From positions 1 through 64,000 of the forward strand of contig CAMCWB010000010.1 in the NCBI GenBank assembly GCA_945882315.1: a stretch of 64,000 bases of DNA, given 5' to 3'. The notes under the pieces are model-generated. The model saw only the letters and a list, made by a program, of their open reading frames with translations. It made no database searches and was not told where the DNA came from. Numbering within the stretch: position 1 is the stretch's first letter; the number at the start of each line of letters is the position of its first letter. This document shows positions 1-8,196 of this stretch, in pieces. Made by a program: the position numbers and the translations under genes. The DNA is from Bauldia litoralis. GTDB taxonomy: Bacteria; Pseudomonadota; Alphaproteobacteria; Rhizobiales; Kaistiaceae.

Positions 1-348
1 GTGCGGCTGTGGAAGGTCGAGCTGCAGAGGCTCGCCGACGAAACCGGCCTGACCCTCCATGTCCACCACTATCCGCCGGGCACGTCCAAGTGGAACAGAA
101 TAGAGCACCGCCTGTTCTGCCACATCTCGCAGAACTGGCGCGGCCGGCCACTGACCGATCGTGTCGCGGTGGTGGAATTGATCGGCGCGACGACAACCAA
201 ATCCGGTCTCAAGGTCGAGTGCGCACTCGACACCCGCATCTATCAAAAGGGCAACAAGGTAAGCGACGCCGAGACGGTCGACCTCGACATAACCGGAGAC
301 CCGTTCCATCCCGAATGGAACTACACAATCAAGCCCCGAAGCTCGTAG
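1..348 (+). CDS. ISAzo13-family transposase, C-terminal part (runs off the left edge)
   Basis: The 115 residues visible are the C-terminal part of a DDE transposase of the ISAzo13 family. The stretch around residues 19-40 (HVHHYPPGTSKWNRIEHRLF) is the catalytic-core end of this family, and the WNYTI motif near the end is its usual C-terminal signature. The window opens inside the frame, so the GTG at base 1 is probably not the real start, and neither the other half nor the terminal inverted repeats can be seen. It sits about 720 bases beyond the 3' end of tRNA-Ser, as mobile DNA often does. Whether the element is complete cannot be judged here. Confidence 0.8.
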   Translation: MRLWKVELQRLADETGLTLHVHHYPPGTSKWNRIEHRLFCHISQNWRGRPLTDRVAVVELIGATTTKSGLKVECALDTRIYQKGNKVSDAETVDLDITGDPFHPEWNYTIKPRSS

Positions 349-508
349 CAATTATTGTGCGGCGTGGCCTTAGCCGGACAGGCGGTCACCGTTCAGCATT
401 ATTGCGAGCGAGTCTGTGTCCGGCGGGAAGAAGCGAACTCCTGCGTAAACGAGCCTGAATGGGGTGCCTCATAGTCGAGAGCTATGGCTTTCGGAGCGTC
501 CATCTCGA

Positions 509-736
509 CTATCTGTCTTTCACGCTCACGCCCATGGCGGCCGCTTCCAGCCTGATCAGCGACCGGACATCCTCGATAGCGCGGGTGTCGCCCCATCGCT
601 CGAACTCAGCGACAAGAGCGTCGGCGATGTCCAGCGTGTCAGCGACGCCCCCCGGCGGCATGTGCCGGAGGATTTCCCTGATTGTCAGGATCAGTTCGTT
701 GTCTGTCGGTATTGCTCGCCCTGCGACGCCCGCCAC
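509..736 (-). CDS. small hypothetical protein, 75 aa
   Basis: A 75-residue acidic, mostly helical protein starting with GTG. It has no signal peptide, membrane segment or recognised motif. The amphipathic pattern LTIREILRHMPPGG followed by DIADALVAEFERWGD looks like a compact helical domain rather than an out-of-frame shadow, and nothing on the other strand competes convincingly. It lies between the transposase fragment and tRNA-Ser, so it may belong to the same accessory insertion. Function unknown. Confidence 0.45.
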   Translation of the reverse strand: MAGVAGRAIPTDNELILTIREILRHMPPGGVADTLDIADALVAEFERWGDTRAIEDVRSLIRLEAAAMGVSVKDR

Positions 737-1069
737 ACGTCAATAGAAGCGATTTTCTTGGCCTCCGGCTAGGGTGGTCGCCAAGAAGTGAAAACGATCG
801 CCCTGTGTCCTTCCTGCGCAGTACGCGCGCGTGCGCGCGGCCGCGTGATTCAATCGATGTAGCGCGCTTCATCTCTAAAGAAGTCACAGTAGGCGCGCCT
901 ACTCGTTTCAAATTGGTCGGGCCGGGTTTGCCAGGTTTGCCACCCGCGCCGCCTACAGCGACGGCTCGACAAGGTGCGCGGCCCCAGGGCCCGTTGGTGG
1001 CTAGGATTGTGGGTAGGAAACACTGCTGTTCGGAAAAGTGGCAGAAAATATACGGTATCGGAGCATCAG
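737..1069. other. gene-poor stretch between a small ORF and tRNA-Ser
   Basis: I see no convincing gene in these 333 bases. The sequence is less regular in codon phase than its surroundings and includes an alternating CG run near 825-845 (gcgcgcgtgcgcgcggccgc). It lies immediately beyond the 3' end of tRNA-Ser, where integrative elements usually join the chromosome, but I found no repeat of the tRNA 3' end in it. Confidence 0.4.
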
Positions 1070-1162
1070 TGGCGGAGAGGATGGGATTCGAACCCACGAT
1101 ACGGCTTTACACCGTATACCCGCTTAGCAGGCGGGCGCCTTCGACCGCTCGGCCACCTCTCC
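1070..1162 (-). tRNA. tRNA-Ser(GCU)
   Basis: A full class II tRNA of 93 nt including an encoded CCA. The acceptor stem pairs GGAGAGG at the 5' end with CCTCTCC before the G discriminator base. The anticodon loop reads CTGCTAA, giving anticodon GCU, which decodes AGC and AGU. There is a long variable arm (about ATACGGTG...CCGTAT) as expected for serine, and a canonical T-loop GGTTCGAATCC. An IS fragment lies downstream of its 3' end. Confidence 0.96.
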
Positions 1163-1169
1163 AAGGCCG

Positions 1170-1199
1170 GAGATAGCCGGTCAGCCACTGCCATAGCAA
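1170..1199 (-). promoter_or_regulatory. putative promoter of tRNA-Ser
   Basis: On the minus strand a TTGCTA (-35) and a TATCTC (-10) are separated by 18 bases and lie just upstream of the mature tRNA 5' end at 1162. The match to the housekeeping sigma consensus is moderate. Confidence 0.5.
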
Positions 1200-1504
1200 G
1201 TGCAAATACCCGGCCGACGCGAGTAATCCAAGCGCTCCGCCTTCGCCCGTGGGCGATATTGAGCCTGTGTTCGGCGAGTTCACCGCTAAGGCTTCGATTC
1301 ACCGCGCTGTTGCGGCTATGCCGCAGGCGGGCCATCGCCTTGACGGGAAACGGACCAATTCTTCGAACCCGATTCGCGGAAATCCGTGACACTCACGCAG
1401 GCACCGCTCTGTTTCACCGCCTCCGATTTGCCACAAGCCTTGTGCCTTTTGCGCCGCATGCGTTTCCTGGCCGGTCTTTTCACGTCTGGCCGTGCGGCAT
1501 ATTT

Positions 1505-1528
1505 TAGGTAGAATCAAAGAGTTACCTA
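1505..1528. promoter_or_regulatory. inverted repeat upstream of the BON-OmpA gene
   Basis: TAGGTA and TACCTA form a perfect 6-base inverted repeat separated by 12 bases, in an AT-rich stretch 65 bases upstream of the operon start. It could be an operator. A related GGTAGG/CCTACC repeat sits ahead of ldtR at 29308, but the spacing differs, so a shared regulator is only a guess. Confidence 0.3.
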
Positions 1529-1592
1529 TCGCGGCCGGTTTTCTCGAATCGGATTTCGCGATAGAAGCCGGCATCGGCGGGGTTGGAGAGCC

Positions 1593-3812
1593 ATGCTCAA
1601 CTGGCGGAGATGGATTCGTCCGGGCCTGGTCATGACCGGGCTTTTGGCCGTTTTCGCTGTCTTTCTGCGATCCGGCGCTGTCGAGGAGGACCTGATCGCG
1701 CGTGCGTTGCAGCACCTCGCGGCCGACGGCCAGAACTGGGCAACGGTCGACGTCTCCGGCCGCACCGTGACGGTTCATGGCACCGCTCCTTCGACGGAGG
1801 CGCAAGAGGCCGCCATCGAATCCGCCGCGGACGTTGCCGGGGTCAGCCGCGTCTCCGATGCGAGCGACCTTCTGCCGATCGCGTCTCCCTATTTCTGGTC
1901 CGTGCGGAAGGCCGGATCAGTCCTGACGCTCGTCGGCTTCGTTCCGTCTGAAGGGTTCCGGACGTCGCTCCTTGCCGCCGCGCGGCGCGCCATGCCGGCC
2001 GCCGAGATCCATGACCAGTTGCAACTCGCACGCGGTGCGCCGGCTTCCTTCAACGGCGGCACTTCCTTCGTGCTCGACCGTCTCAAAACGCTCGCCGACG
2101 CTACCGTGACGATGACCGACGCGACGCTTGCCGTGTCGGGAGTCGCCGCAGACCCGGCCGCCTTCGCCGCATCGCGCAATATCTTCCGCGTCGATGTGCC
2201 GGCCCAGTTGACGCTCGGTCCGATCGACATTCTTCCACCGCGTGCCGATCCCTTCGTGTGGTCGGCGAGCTATGACGGTTCGCGCGTGACGCTCGCCGGC
2301 TACGCACCGAACGAGATCATCGAGGACTCGCTTCTGTCTACGGCCCGCCGCGCGCTGCCCGGTGCGACTGTCGTCGACGACATGAACGTCGCCTCCGGCG
2401 CCCCGGACGGCTTCGCCGATGCCGCGGCTTTCGCCATCGGCGCGCTGACGCGATTCGAGAATGGCGGCGTTGCCCTCGACGGCATGAATCTCGACATCAG
2501 CGGCACCGCGAAGACGGTCGACGATTATGAATCCGTCGAAGCCGCCTTCGCCGGCGCTCTGCCGCGCGGCATGCGCGTCGTGTCGAGCGCCATCGCACCG
2601 GCAACGGTTGCCTCCTATGGCTGGCGCGGGGAGAGGGCCGCCGACGGAACCGTAACGCTCGTCGGCTATGTTCCGACACCGGAAGCCAAGCGAGATCTTG
2701 CCGGGCTCGCCAAGGAGCTTTTTGTCGGAAGCAGCGTCACCGACAATGTGCGCATCGCCGCCGGCGAGCCGCGGATCGACTGGATCGGTGCGATAAAGTT
2801 CTCGATGAGCCAACTGGCCCGCCTTGGCCGCGGCTCGGTGGTTCTTGGTGAGCGCCAGTTCTCGATCGAAGGCGAGGCGGCGAGCCCGCAGGCCTATACC
2901 GATATGCTCCGCGCCAATGCCCAGACGCTGCCGTCCAATCTCGAGCTCGAAAGCGCCGATGTTACACCGCCGCGTGTCTCTCCCTTCCGCTTCGTCGCGT
3001 CGCGAAAGCCGGATGCGGTCACGCTCGACGGCTACGTCTCATCCGAAGATGAGCACGAGTCGATCGTATCTGAGGTCAAGAGCAAATTCGGCGGCGTCAG
3101 GCTGGTCGACAATCTGATTTTTGCGAGCGGCGCCCCGGACGGCTTTCGCGATGCGGCGACCGTCGCCGTCGCCGCGGTGAGCCGCCTGGCGGGAGGGCAT
3201 TCCGAAATCAGTGACGGCACGATCAATATCGCCGGCAACGCCTATCACGCCGGCGCGGCGGGCGCCGTCGTCGACGAGATCGGCGAAGCGATGCCGGGCG
3301 GCTTCGATGTCGCGGTGTCGATCATGGTCCGGCAACCGGCGCAGCCGGTGACGCCGCTCCGCTGCCGCGACCTGCTGCAGAAGGTCCTGACCGTCGGCCG
3401 CATCGAGTTCGACGGCGGCAAGGCGGATGTTTCCGAGGACAGTTTTGGAATTCTGGATCGTGTCGCCGCGACGATCGAACGGTGCCCTGACGCTATGGTG
3501 GAAGTCGGTGCGCACACCGATGCGGATGGCTCGACGCAGGGCAACCTCAACCTGTCGCAGGAACGCGCCGACGCGATTGTCGAATTCCTCGTCGATGCGG
3601 GCATCAGGCGGGAGCGGCTGACGGCGGTCGGCTATGGCGAGGCGAAGCCGATCCGCGACAATGACTCGCCGGAAGGAAAAGCCGCCAATCGAAGGATCGA
3701 ATTCGCGCTGACCGCCGCCGAAGCGGTAGGATCGACGGCGGAATCGGCTTCGGAGGCGACCGGGATCGAGGAAGAAAACGCAGAAACCGACGAAGAGGCG
3801 GGCGGCCGGTAA
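1593..3812 (+). CDS. membrane-anchored tandem-BON / OmpA-C domain protein (Rv0899/ArfA-like layout)
   Basis: A 739-residue envelope protein. A hydrophobic segment near residues 10-26 follows a basic start, so it is either an uncleaved inner-membrane anchor or a signal sequence. The middle holds four tandem units of about 120 residues, starting near residues 97, 219, 340 and 463. Each unit has a DG-x-VTL-x-GYVP-type strand, then an ASGAPDGF-type motif and a BON-like fold. Residues of roughly 590-710 form an OmpA C-terminal peptidoglycan-binding domain with the motifs GAHTDADGS, LSQERADAIVEFL and GYGEAKP. An acidic tail of about 25 residues follows. It likely spans from the inner membrane to peptidoglycan. 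It is first in a three-gene operon; the next start codon is 1 base after its stop. Confidence 0.88.
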   Translation: MLNWRRWIRPGLVMTGLLAVFAVFLRSGAVEEDLIARALQHLAADGQNWATVDVSGRTVTVHGTAPSTEAQEAAIESAADVAGVSRVSDASDLLPIASPYFWSVRKAGSVLTLVGFVPSEGFRTSLLAAARRAMPAAEIHDQLQLARGAPASFNGGTSFVLDRLKTLADATVTMTDATLAVSGVAADPAAFAASRNIFRVDVPAQLTLGPIDILPPRADPFVWSASYDGSRVTLAGYAPNEIIEDSLLSTARRALPGATVVDDMNVASGAPDGFADAAAFAIGALTRFENGGVALDGMNLDISGTAKTVDDYESVEAAFAGALPRGMRVVSSAIAPATVASYGWRGERAADGTVTLVGYVPTPEAKRDLAGLAKELFVGSSVTDNVRIAAGEPRIDWIGAIKFSMSQLARLGRGSVVLGERQFSIEGEAASPQAYTDMLRANAQTLPSNLELESADVTPPRVSPFRFVASRKPDAVTLDGYVSSEDEHESIVSEVKSKFGGVRLVDNLIFASGAPDGFRDAATVAVAAVSRLAGGHSEISDGTINIAGNAYHAGAAGAVVDEIGEAMPGGFDVAVSIMVRQPAQPVTPLRCRDLLQKVLTVGRIEFDGGKADVSEDSFGILDRVAATIERCPDAMVEVGAHTDADGSTQGNLNLSQERADAIVEFLVDAGIRRERLTAVGYGEAKPIRDNDSPEGKAANRRIEFALTAAEAVGSTAESASEATGIEEENAETDEEAGGR

Positions 3813-3813
3813 G

Positions 3814-3954
3814 ATGCTATATGTGATTTTTGCATATTGGCCCTATCTGGTGGCGGTACTTCTCCTCGGCATGGCCGTTGGCTGGTGGTATCAGGATCCC
3901 CGCAGCGCCGATGACGAGACGGCCTGGCTCGAACGCGGATTCGACGAACCGTGA
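3814..3954 (+). CDS. 46-aa single-helix membrane protein
   Basis: A short ORF of 46 residues: a hydrophobic helix over about residues 4-27 (YWPYLVAVLLLGMAVGWWY) and an acidic soluble tail rich in D and E. It starts 1 base after the stop of the BON-OmpA gene, and its TGA overlaps the GTG of the next gene by 4 bases (GTGA at 3951-3954). This close coupling on both sides is strong evidence that it is translated. It resembles the small middle gene (arfB) of the mycobacterial Rv0899 operon in size, position and topology; sequence homology was not tested. Function unknown; a membrane adaptor is an inference. Confidence 0.78.
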   Translation: MLYVIFAYWPYLVAVLLLGMAVGWWYQDPRSADDETAWLERGFDEP

Positions 3955-4694
3955 TCTGGCACTTCCTCGAGGTCTGGCTTTTCTTCGTGCTCGCCTTTGC
4001 CTTGGGCTGCACACTCGGCGCCTATCTCTATGGCGGTCTTGCACGGAGCCCGCTCGCCGCCGCGCAGGGCTACGTCGCCGACAAGGTTGGCGATGCGATC
4101 GACGAGATCAAGACGCGGCTAGGCATCGGCCCCGATTGGCGTCCGGTGCTTCAGCCGGCGATCGAACGCCCCTCGCCAAAATCCGCGCGGCCGCCGGAGC
4201 CGGTCGAAGTCGAGCCGCCGCCGATTGCGCTTGCGCCGCCGTCCTGGAGCGGCGACGCACCGCGTGACGGCGACGCCTGGGACGACGATCATGCCTGGAC
4301 GGACGAGCCGGCAGACAAGCCGGTCGACACTGCCTATGCCGCGGAATTGAAAGCGGCTGCCGCCGAAAGTATTGCCGGACCTGCCGACGACGACAGCATG
4401 ATGCGTCCCGCCGGCCTGTCGTCGCCGCGTTCGGGTGTACCCGACAATCTGCAGAGAATCCGCGGTATCGGCCGGCGCAACGAGGAACTGCTGCACGGTC
4501 TCGGCATCTTTCACTTTGGCCAGATCGCCGCCTGGACGCCGGCCGAGGTCAGGTGGATCGCGGTGCATCTCAAATTCCCCGAGCGGATCGAGCGCGACGA
4601 CTGGATCAGCCAGGCGACCGTGCTCGCCAGCGGCGGCGCACCCTCGCAGGAGAAAGAGCGCCGCCGGAAGGCCGACGCCGACGAGTATGGCTAG
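3951..4694 (+). CDS. membrane-anchored helix-hairpin-helix protein
   Basis: A 247-residue protein starting with GTG that overlaps the upstream stop. Residues 5-30 form one membrane helix. Residues 65-100 are a Pro/Ala/Glu-rich linker, followed by an acidic stretch. Residues of about 160-225 form a helix-hairpin-helix domain of the flap-endonuclease-like or 41-kDa-complex-I-associated type: PDNLQRIRGIGRRNEELLHG, then IFHFGQIAAWTPAEV and a DDWISQA helix. Such domains bind DNA or proteins; no nuclease active site is visible. It is the last gene of the operon. The tail is highly charged. The family is often annotated only as hypothetical. Confidence 0.75.
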   Translation: MIWHFLEVWLFFVLAFALGCTLGAYLYGGLARSPLAAAQGYVADKVGDAIDEIKTRLGIGPDWRPVLQPAIERPSPKSARPPEPVEVEPPPIALAPPSWSGDAPRDGDAWDDDHAWTDEPADKPVDTAYAAELKAAAAESIAGPADDDSMMRPAGLSSPRSGVPDNLQRIRGIGRRNEELLHGLGIFHFGQIAAWTPAEVRWIAVHLKFPERIERDDWISQATVLASGGAPSQEKERRRKADADEYG

Positions 4695-4715
4695 CGGCTT
4701 GCGGCGTGCGCCGGT

Positions 4716-5684
4716 CTATCCCGCATCGAGGTCGAACACGGGCGGCTGACGCGGAACGACGGCGTCCGCGGGCGGACCTGATCCCTCGATCCCGGAAATG
4801 AATGCCGAAATCCGGTTGAGCAGATTGGCTCCTGCCAGGATGGGCGGATGTCCTTCGCCCGGCACCGTCAGCGATTCGAGAAGCTGGTGTTCCGCGGCCA
4901 TCGCCGCCACGGTCGCCGTGGACAGGAGATCCGAATTGCCGCCCCGGATCGAAAGCACCGGCACGGACTTCAAAGCCCGGAATTCGTTCCACAGATTGGG
5001 CAGCGGCTCGTCGAACTCGATGCTGTCGAGCGTCCGCGCGAGGGCAGGGTCATAGTCGGGCACGGGCCGCCCGTCCTCTTCGCGATAGGTCGTCCGGGCG
5101 AAGGCCATCCACTGCTCTTCGTTCAGCGACGTGAAATGGCCGCCATGCAGCCGCTTGAGGATGCGCACCGCATCTGCCCAGTCATCGGGCAGCGGCGTCC
5201 GGCCGACATAGGTCTTGATGCGGGCGAGGCCGACGGCCTCCAGCGTCGGGCCGATATCGTTCAGCACGAGGCCGGCGAGCACCGAAGGCCGGACGACGCC
5301 CATCAGCATGCCGAGGATGCCACCGCGCGAGGTGCCGACGATGACGGCGCGGCTGACGCCCAACGCCGCCATGCCGTCGAAGACATCGTTAATCTCGGTC
5401 AGCGGATTGTAATTCTCCGTCCGCCGGTCCCGGTCGGACTTGCCGCGGCCGCGATAGTCGAAGCAGAGCACGCGCCGCGGCCGGTGCCGATGCGTCGAGA
5501 GATAACGGGCCAACTCGTGGAAATCGCGATGGCTGCGGCTCAGTCCCGGCAGGCAGACCACCGGAAGCCACGGATCCTGCGGGTTGCCGAAGTCGCGGAT
5601 GAAGAGCGACAGCCCATCCGAGCTTCGGTAGGTGGTATCCCGATATCCTGGGATCGGCGCGTCTTTACCGTCGGCCGGGCTCAT
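4716..5684 (-). CDS. alpha/beta hydrolase
   Basis: A 322-residue cytoplasmic alpha/beta-hydrolase-fold protein. The nucleophile elbow is GTSRGG with Ser119, the FDYRGRGKSD motif lies at 75-84, and an oxyanion-side PGLSRSHRDF lies near 46-55. The candidate catalytic His is in GEGHPPIL close to the C-terminus. No signal peptide is present. The substrate cannot be told from sequence; esterase or lactonase-type chemistry is typical. It is downstream of the lytic transglycosylase gene on the same strand with a gap of 34 bases, so the two may be co-transcribed. Confidence 0.85.
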   Translation of the reverse strand: MSPADGKDAPIPGYRDTTYRSSDGLSLFIRDFGNPQDPWLPVVCLPGLSRSHRDFHELARYLSTHRHRPRRVLCFDYRGRGKSDRDRRTENYNPLTEINDVFDGMAALGVSRAVIVGTSRGGILGMLMGVVRPSVLAGLVLNDIGPTLEAVGLARIKTYVGRTPLPDDWADAVRILKRLHGGHFTSLNEEQWMAFARTTYREEDGRPVPDYDPALARTLDSIEFDEPLPNLWNEFRALKSVPVLSIRGGNSDLLSTATVAAMAAEHQLLESLTVPGEGHPPILAGANLLNRISAFISGIEGSGPPADAVVPRQPPVFDLDAG

Positions 5685-5718
5685 AGCACTGGCGCTTTCG
5701 TGATTGCGTGAAGGGCGG

Positions 5719-8064
5719 CTAGCCGCCGCGCTTCAGGTCTTTTTCGATGGTCAATGCAGGCGAGCCAAGGCGCGCCTCGTACACCTGCACATTTTCCATG
5801 ATGCGCTGGACGTAATTGCGCGTCTCGGTGAACGGGATCGACTCGATCCAGTTGACGACGTCGACCTTCGGATCGCGCGGATCTCCATAGAGACGGATCC
5901 ACTCGGTTACGCGTGACGGACCGGCGTTGTAGGCGGCGAAGGTCATCACATAGGAGCCGTTGTAGCGGTCGATGAGATGGCCGAGGAACGCCGCACCGAG
6001 CGTCGCGTTGTAGCCGGGATCGCTGGTGAGCCTCGCCTGCGAGTAGGAAACGCCAGCCTTCTTTGCCATCTGCTTGGCGGTTGCCGGCATAAGCTGCAGC
6101 AGCCCGCGGGCGCCAGCCTTGCTGATCGCGCCCGGGTGAAACGAGCTTTCCTGGCGCGCGATGGCATAGACCACGGCACGGTCGACGGAGCCGGTATTCG
6201 CCGATTTCGGGATGGCCGAGGTCGGGAAGGCGAGGCTATCGACGCGAATGCCGCGCGACGCCGCTGTCTTGCCGAGTTGCAGGGCCAGCGTGTGATCGTC
6301 CTTGACCATGCCGGTCAGGAGCGCCAACTGCGTCGGATCGGTCAGCGTGTCGGCGAGGTAGCGCATGAAGATCGTGTTGCGATCGTCGTATTTGATGTCC
6401 GTCAGGCGCTGCATCACCTGGACGAGTTCAAGGCTGGCAAAACGTTTCTTGTCCGAAGCATCCGGCTTGGGCGGCGCCGCGATCGGTAGCGATTTCACCC
6501 CAAGTTTGGCGAGCGCCAACTGGCCGTAGAAAGTCGTCGGATAGGCGGCGGCGAGTTGGTATTGCCGTCCGGCTTCGCCGCGATTGCCCGCGGCCTCGGC
6601 GGCGCGCCCGAGCCAGTATTCGGCACGCGACTGGCTGAGCGGCATCTTGGAGATGGTCTGGATCACCGCGAAATGCCGGGCGGCTGCCTTCGGATCGTTG
6701 AGATATTCGAGCGCCAGCCAGCCGGCATGGAATTCCGCCTCAGCGCGTTGGCTGCTCGACTCGGCCGCGTGGGCCGCGGCGATGCGATAGGCGTTGCGAT
6801 AGTCTTTCAGCTCGAAGAGCTCGCGCGTCATCACGCGCCGTTCCACCCACCAGGCATCCGGGTCGACGAGCAGGTCGCCGTCGCGCGGCGCCGAAAGCAT
6901 CAGCTCGGCCGCCGCCGTGATCTTTTCGGCACGGCGGAGTTGCTGGATGCGGGCATAAGTGTAGAGGGGATCCTTGCGCACCGCCTTCGGCACGCCGTCG
7001 AGCGCCGCTCCGGCCTTCGGATCGCGCTTGATCACCGCGATCACCGCCTTTGCAAGAGCCTGCTGGTTGGCATCGAGCGAGGCAGCGGCCCGCAGCGCAC
7101 GGGTCGACTGCTCTTCGTAGAGCATCCGGTCCATGCGGGCTTTGTGGTCAGCTTTGGAGAGGACGCCCCCGAAATCCTTGCGGATCGTGGCCTCGAATGA
7201 ATCGTCCAGCGTTTCGGTCCGCCATTTCGGGCGAAGCAGAGCGGCGGCGGCCGCCTTCTGGCCGGTCGCCAGATAGGAGCGGGCGAGAAGCAGCGTGCCG
7301 TCATTGCTGACGGGTTCGCGCCCGCCGAAGGCCTGAATGACGGCCTCGGCGCCCGGCTTCTCACGCTCGATCGCTTCTTCGAAGCGGGTGCGCAGCAGCG
7401 TCTGGCCGGGCCAGTCGGAAAGGTCGCGCGCAATCTGGTCGAGCTTCGACGACGCCACGAATTGCGACTTGTAGACCGCGACCAGCCATTTGATGATCTT
7501 GGCGTCGACCGGATCGGGCAGCGCATAGGCCGCCAGAAGCGCGTCATTGGGATTGTCGGTATCGAAGAGGCGTACGGCAAGCTTGAAGCCCGCCTCGGAG
7601 AGTATCGAACGCTGGGTCGAGACGATCGTCGGCGGCGCCGCGGGAGCGATGGCCGATGCGGTCTGGATGGGCGGCGCGACGGGCGCGGCCAGAGGCACCG
7701 GCGCCGCGATGGGCGCCTGAACCGCCGCCGGCGCTTCATTGGCGTAGGACAGCGGATCGAAAGAGCCGCCGATCAGCGCCGTGATGGAATCGGGCGTAGC
7801 GGCGGTCTGGGCGAGCCAGGGATTCGGACGCGGCAGCGGGACGGCTTCAGCCGCAAGCGGGCCGGCCAGCGGACCGACGAGCACCGACAAGGCGAGGGCG
7901 GAGATGCCGGCGCGCCGCGCCAGGCTGCGTGCTCCGCTCGAATTCCCCTGATCAGCCCGGGGATTAGCTCCCCGATCGGCTTGTCCCCCGATGCCTCGGA
8001 ATTTCCGCAATGGTCTGGCCCTTCTGTCGGATCGCGCCCTAGACGCGAGACCGTATAATGTCAT
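5719..8064 (-). CDS. soluble lytic murein transglycosylase (Slt70-like)
   Basis: A 781-residue periplasmic enzyme that cleaves peptidoglycan between MurNAc and GlcNAc to give anhydro ends. The C-terminal third is a GH23 SLT domain with catalytic Glu639 in ARQESSFHPGAISKAGARG, then the LLQLMPATAKQ and YNATLGAAFLGHL motifs and the YNAGPSRV/ETRNYV region. The middle is an alpha-helical superhelix like the Slt70 U-domain. The first 55 residues are odd: a basic stretch precedes the hydrophobic signal segment (GISALALSVLVGPLAG), so the real start may lie further in than the ATG at 8064, but no better ATG is seen. It is divergent from dapA. Confidence 0.9.
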   Translation of the reverse strand: MTLYGLASRARSDRRARPLRKFRGIGGQADRGANPRADQGNSSGARSLARRAGISALALSVLVGPLAGPLAAEAVPLPRPNPWLAQTAATPDSITALIGGSFDPLSYANEAPAAVQAPIAAPVPLAAPVAPPIQTASAIAPAAPPTIVSTQRSILSEAGFKLAVRLFDTDNPNDALLAAYALPDPVDAKIIKWLVAVYKSQFVASSKLDQIARDLSDWPGQTLLRTRFEEAIEREKPGAEAVIQAFGGREPVSNDGTLLLARSYLATGQKAAAAALLRPKWRTETLDDSFEATIRKDFGGVLSKADHKARMDRMLYEEQSTRALRAAASLDANQQALAKAVIAVIKRDPKAGAALDGVPKAVRKDPLYTYARIQQLRRAEKITAAAELMLSAPRDGDLLVDPDAWWVERRVMTRELFELKDYRNAYRIAAAHAAESSSQRAEAEFHAGWLALEYLNDPKAAARHFAVIQTISKMPLSQSRAEYWLGRAAEAAGNRGEAGRQYQLAAAYPTTFYGQLALAKLGVKSLPIAAPPKPDASDKKRFASLELVQVMQRLTDIKYDDRNTIFMRYLADTLTDPTQLALLTGMVKDDHTLALQLGKTAASRGIRVDSLAFPTSAIPKSANTGSVDRAVVYAIARQESSFHPGAISKAGARGLLQLMPATAKQMAKKAGVSYSQARLTSDPGYNATLGAAFLGHLIDRYNGSYVMTFAAYNAGPSRVTEWIRLYGDPRDPKVDVVNWIESIPFTETRNYVQRIMENVQVYEARLGSPALTIEKDLKRGG

Positions 8065-8196
8065 AGTGAACGTTTGCTTGACGACGCGAAACCCAAGCTA
8101 CCGCAAGGCCTAGCGGTTCTTGTCGCGGCGTCAACCACGGAATAGTGTCCCCCAATCAAGCAAAACGCCAATTTTGGCGATAAATCGGCCAGGAAC

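Larger units (their letters stand above)
1163..1592. other. intergenic region ahead of the BON-OmpA operon
   Basis: No gene that I can support lies in these 430 bases. The right part must hold the promoter and leader of the operon starting at 1593. It includes an inverted repeat at 1505-1528 and an AT-rich patch (attttaggtagaatcaaaga) that stands out from the GC-rich surroundings. Frames open here on the minus strand lack normal protein composition. Confidence 0.5.
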
